This document shows, in pieces, positions 30,763 through 32,055 of a stretch of DNA of 32,055 bases. Position numbers and translations under genes: made by a program. Origin of the DNA: Hydrogenophaga sp. (GTDB taxonomy: Bacteria > Pseudomonadota > Gammaproteobacteria > Burkholderiales > Burkholderiaceae_C); assembly GCA_030696525.1 (NCBI GenBank), contig JAUYSB010000078.1, positions 1 through 32,055 on the forward strand. Reading direction: 5' to 3'. Each line of letters starts with the position of its first letter. Position 1 is the first letter of the stretch. The notes beneath the pieces are model-generated. The model was given only the letters and a program-made list of their open reading frames with translations, was not told the DNA's origin and did no database searches.

Positions 30763-31530
30763 ATGCGCACTTTCGAAGGAAAAACAGTTGTTGTCACCGG
30801 TGGTGGTGGTGGCATTGGTGGCGCCACCTGCCGCCGCTTTGCGGGCGAGGGCGCGCAGGTCGCCGTTTTTGACATGAACCTGGCCGCCGCGCAGAAGGTG
30901 GTCGATGGCATTCGCGCCGCCGGCGGCGTGGCGCAGGCCTTCCAGTGCAACATCACCGACCGTGCCGAAGTGGACGCGGCCGTGGCCGCCACCGAGGCCA
31001 CACTGGGCCCCATCGACGTGCTGGTCAACAACGCCGGCTGGGACGTGTTCAAGCCCTTCACCAAAACCGTGCCGGCCGAGTGGGACAAGCTCATCGCCAT
31101 CAACCTCACCGGCGCCCTGCACATGCACCACGCGGTGCTGCCGGGCATGGCGGCGCGCAAGCGCGGTCGCATCGTCAACATCGCGTCCGACGCCGCCCGT
31201 GTGGGCTCCTCGGGCGAAGCCGTTTACGCCGCCTGCAAGGGCGGCCTGGTGGCCTTCTCCAAGACCATTGCCCGCGAACACGCGCGCCACAACATCACGG
31301 TCAATGTGGTCTGCCCTGGCCCCACCGACACCGCCTTGTTCGACGACTACAAGCAGGGCGCGGGCAACCCCGAGAAGCTGATGGAGGCCTTCACCCGCTC
31401 CATCCCGCTGGGCCGCATCGGCCAGCCCGACGACCTGCCCGGCGCCATCGTCTTCTTCGCCAGCGATGCCGCCGGCTTCATCACCGGCCAGGTGCTCAGC
31501 GTGTCGGGCGGCCTGACCATGAACGGCTGA
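30763..31530 (+). CDS. badH: 2-Hydroxycyclohexanecarboxyl-CoA dehydrogenase (BadH)
   Basis: The 255-residue SDR enzyme closely resembles BadH of Rhodopseudomonas palustris, which oxidises 2-hydroxycyclohexane-1-carboxyl-CoA to the 2-keto compound with NAD. Seen: TGGGGGIGGATCRRFA (12-27), NNAGWDVFKPFTKT (89-102), Ser142, and Tyr155-x3-Lys159 in GEAVYAACKGG, ending SVSGGLTMNG as in BadH. The start at 30763 has CAGGAG six bases upstream. The next gene, 32 bases on, is badI, the enzyme that uses its product, so the pair is diagnostic of alicyclic acid (cyclohexanecarboxylate) or benzoyl-CoA-type degradation. It faces away from the IclR2 block and is likely a separate unit. Confidence 0.92.
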   Translation: MRTFEGKTVVVTGGGGGIGGATCRRFAGEGAQVAVFDMNLAAAQKVVDGIRAAGGVAQAFQCNITDRAEVDAAVAATEATLGPIDVLVNNAGWDVFKPFTKTVPAEWDKLIAINLTGALHMHHAVLPGMAARKRGRIVNIASDAARVGSSGEAVYAACKGGLVAFSKTIAREHARHNITVNVVCPGPTDTALFDDYKQGAGNPEKLMEAFTRSIPLGRIGQPDDLPGAIVFFASDAAGFITGQVLSVSGGLTMNG

Positions 31531-31562
31531 GGCCGTTCCCTTAACACAGCAAAGGAAACACC

Positions 31563-32055
31563 ATGGACTTCCAAGACATCCTGTACGAAGTGCGCAACGG
31601 CGTGGCGTGGGTCACCATCAACCGGCCCGAGAAGATGAACGCGTTTCGCGGCACCACCTGCGACGAAATCATCAAGGCCATGAACAAGGCGGGCTACGAC
31701 CGCAGCGTGGGCTGCATCGTGCTGGCCGGCGCGGGCGAGAAGGCCTTCTGCACCGGCGGTGACCAGTCGGCCCACGACGGCAACTACGACGGTCGCGGCA
31801 CCATCGGCCTGCCCATGGAGGAACTGCACGACGCCATCCGCAACGTGCCCAAGCCGGTGATCGCCCGCGTGCAGGGTTTTGCCATCGGCGGCGGCAACGT
31901 GTTGTGCACCATCTGCGACCTGACCATCGCCTCCGAAAAGGCCATCTTCGGCCAGGTCGGCCCCAAGATGGGCTCGGTCGATCCGGGCTACGGCACCGCC
32001 TTCCTGGCGCGTGTGGTGGGCGAGAAAAAGGCGCGCGAGATCTGGTACCTGAACA
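31563..32055 (+). CDS. badI: 2-Ketocyclohexanecarboxyl-CoA hydrolase (BadI), partial
   Basis: An open frame from ATG 31563 (AAAGGAA upstream) runs off the window after 164 codons; the family is about 260 residues. It is a crotonase-fold ring-cleaving hydrolase related to MenB, which opens 2-ketocyclohexanecarboxyl-CoA to pimelyl-CoA. Diagnostic segments: NRPEKMNAFRGTTCDEIIKA, AFCTGGDQSAHDGNYDGRG, RVQGFAIGGGNVLCTICDL and FGQVGPKMGSVDPGYGTAFL. The last, with SVDPGYG, is characteristic of BadI/MenB. With badH it gives consecutive steps of the beta-oxidation-like route; badJ or ali genes may follow outside the window. Confidence 0.93.
   Translation, partial: MDFQDILYEVRNGVAWVTINRPEKMNAFRGTTCDEIIKAMNKAGYDRSVGCIVLAGAGEKAFCTGGDQSAHDGNYDGRGTIGLPMEELHDAIRNVPKPVIARVQGFAIGGGNVLCTICDLTIASEKAIFGQVGPKMGSVDPGYGTAFLARVVGEKKAREIWYLN

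Overview
The window is GC-rich, with dense gene packing and many 4-bp or 1-bp overlaps between stop and start codons. It has two orphan Bug-type (tripartite tricarboxylate) receptors, a TRAP transporter, family III CoA transferase and IclR regulators. This mix is typical of a betaproteobacterium of the Comamonadaceae type (Hydrogenophaga, Rhodoferax or Polaromonas-like). That placement is inference from gene content; no rRNA or marker gene is present.

Left third (1-11462), ordinary chromosomal and signalling genes: a truncated SDR oxidoreductase and a DMT/EamA permease (minus); a secreted PQQ-dependent aldose dehydrogenase; a PleD-like REC-GGDEF diguanylate cyclase converging on a 1585-residue CHASE/PAS hybrid histidine kinase; a methyl-accepting chemotaxis protein; and an HDOD protein.

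Middle (11454-30335), a catabolic block. At its left edge a 58-codon chimera joins the first residues of a ketopantoate-reductase-like gene to the tail of a GGDEF gene, so it marks a recombination junction. Three minus-strand units follow. Unit C (16440-11454) has IclR regulator 1, an FMN alpha-hydroxy-acid dehydrogenase, a Bug receptor, a TauD-type dioxygenase, an RraA-type aldolase and the broken reductase. Unit B (23671-16962) has a crotonase, a split B12 acyl-CoA mutase (large and small subunits), a family III CoA transferase, a MeaB GTPase, a Bug receptor and a decayed MFS gene. Unit A (28562-23795) has a ketopantoate-reductase-like enzyme, a PDC-lactonase-like amidohydrolase and TRAP DctP-DctQ-DctM. 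Divergent from unit A are IclR regulator 2 and an alpha/beta hydrolase. A stranded LysR C-terminal fragment follows at 30344-30490.

Right end (30491-32055): an AT-rich promoter region, then badH and the start of badI, the ring-processing and ring-opening steps of cyclohexanecarboxylate (alicyclic benzoyl-CoA-type) catabolism.

Two sets of operator-like sequences tie the block together. TTCAAYATSTGAAAC occurs before IclR1, before the FMN dehydrogenase and before the Bug receptor of unit C. GTTC-N8-GAAC-type 16-mers occur three times before unit B and twice between unit A and IclR2, with the paired sites exactly 20 bp apart in both places. I infer that IclR2 controls units A and B as one pathway: uptake by TRAP, hydrolysis or reduction, CoA transfer, then a carbon-skeleton rearrangement by a mutase that keeps the Tyr and Arg used for carboxylated substrates. 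The substrate is not identified and this is the best candidate for an undescribed system here.
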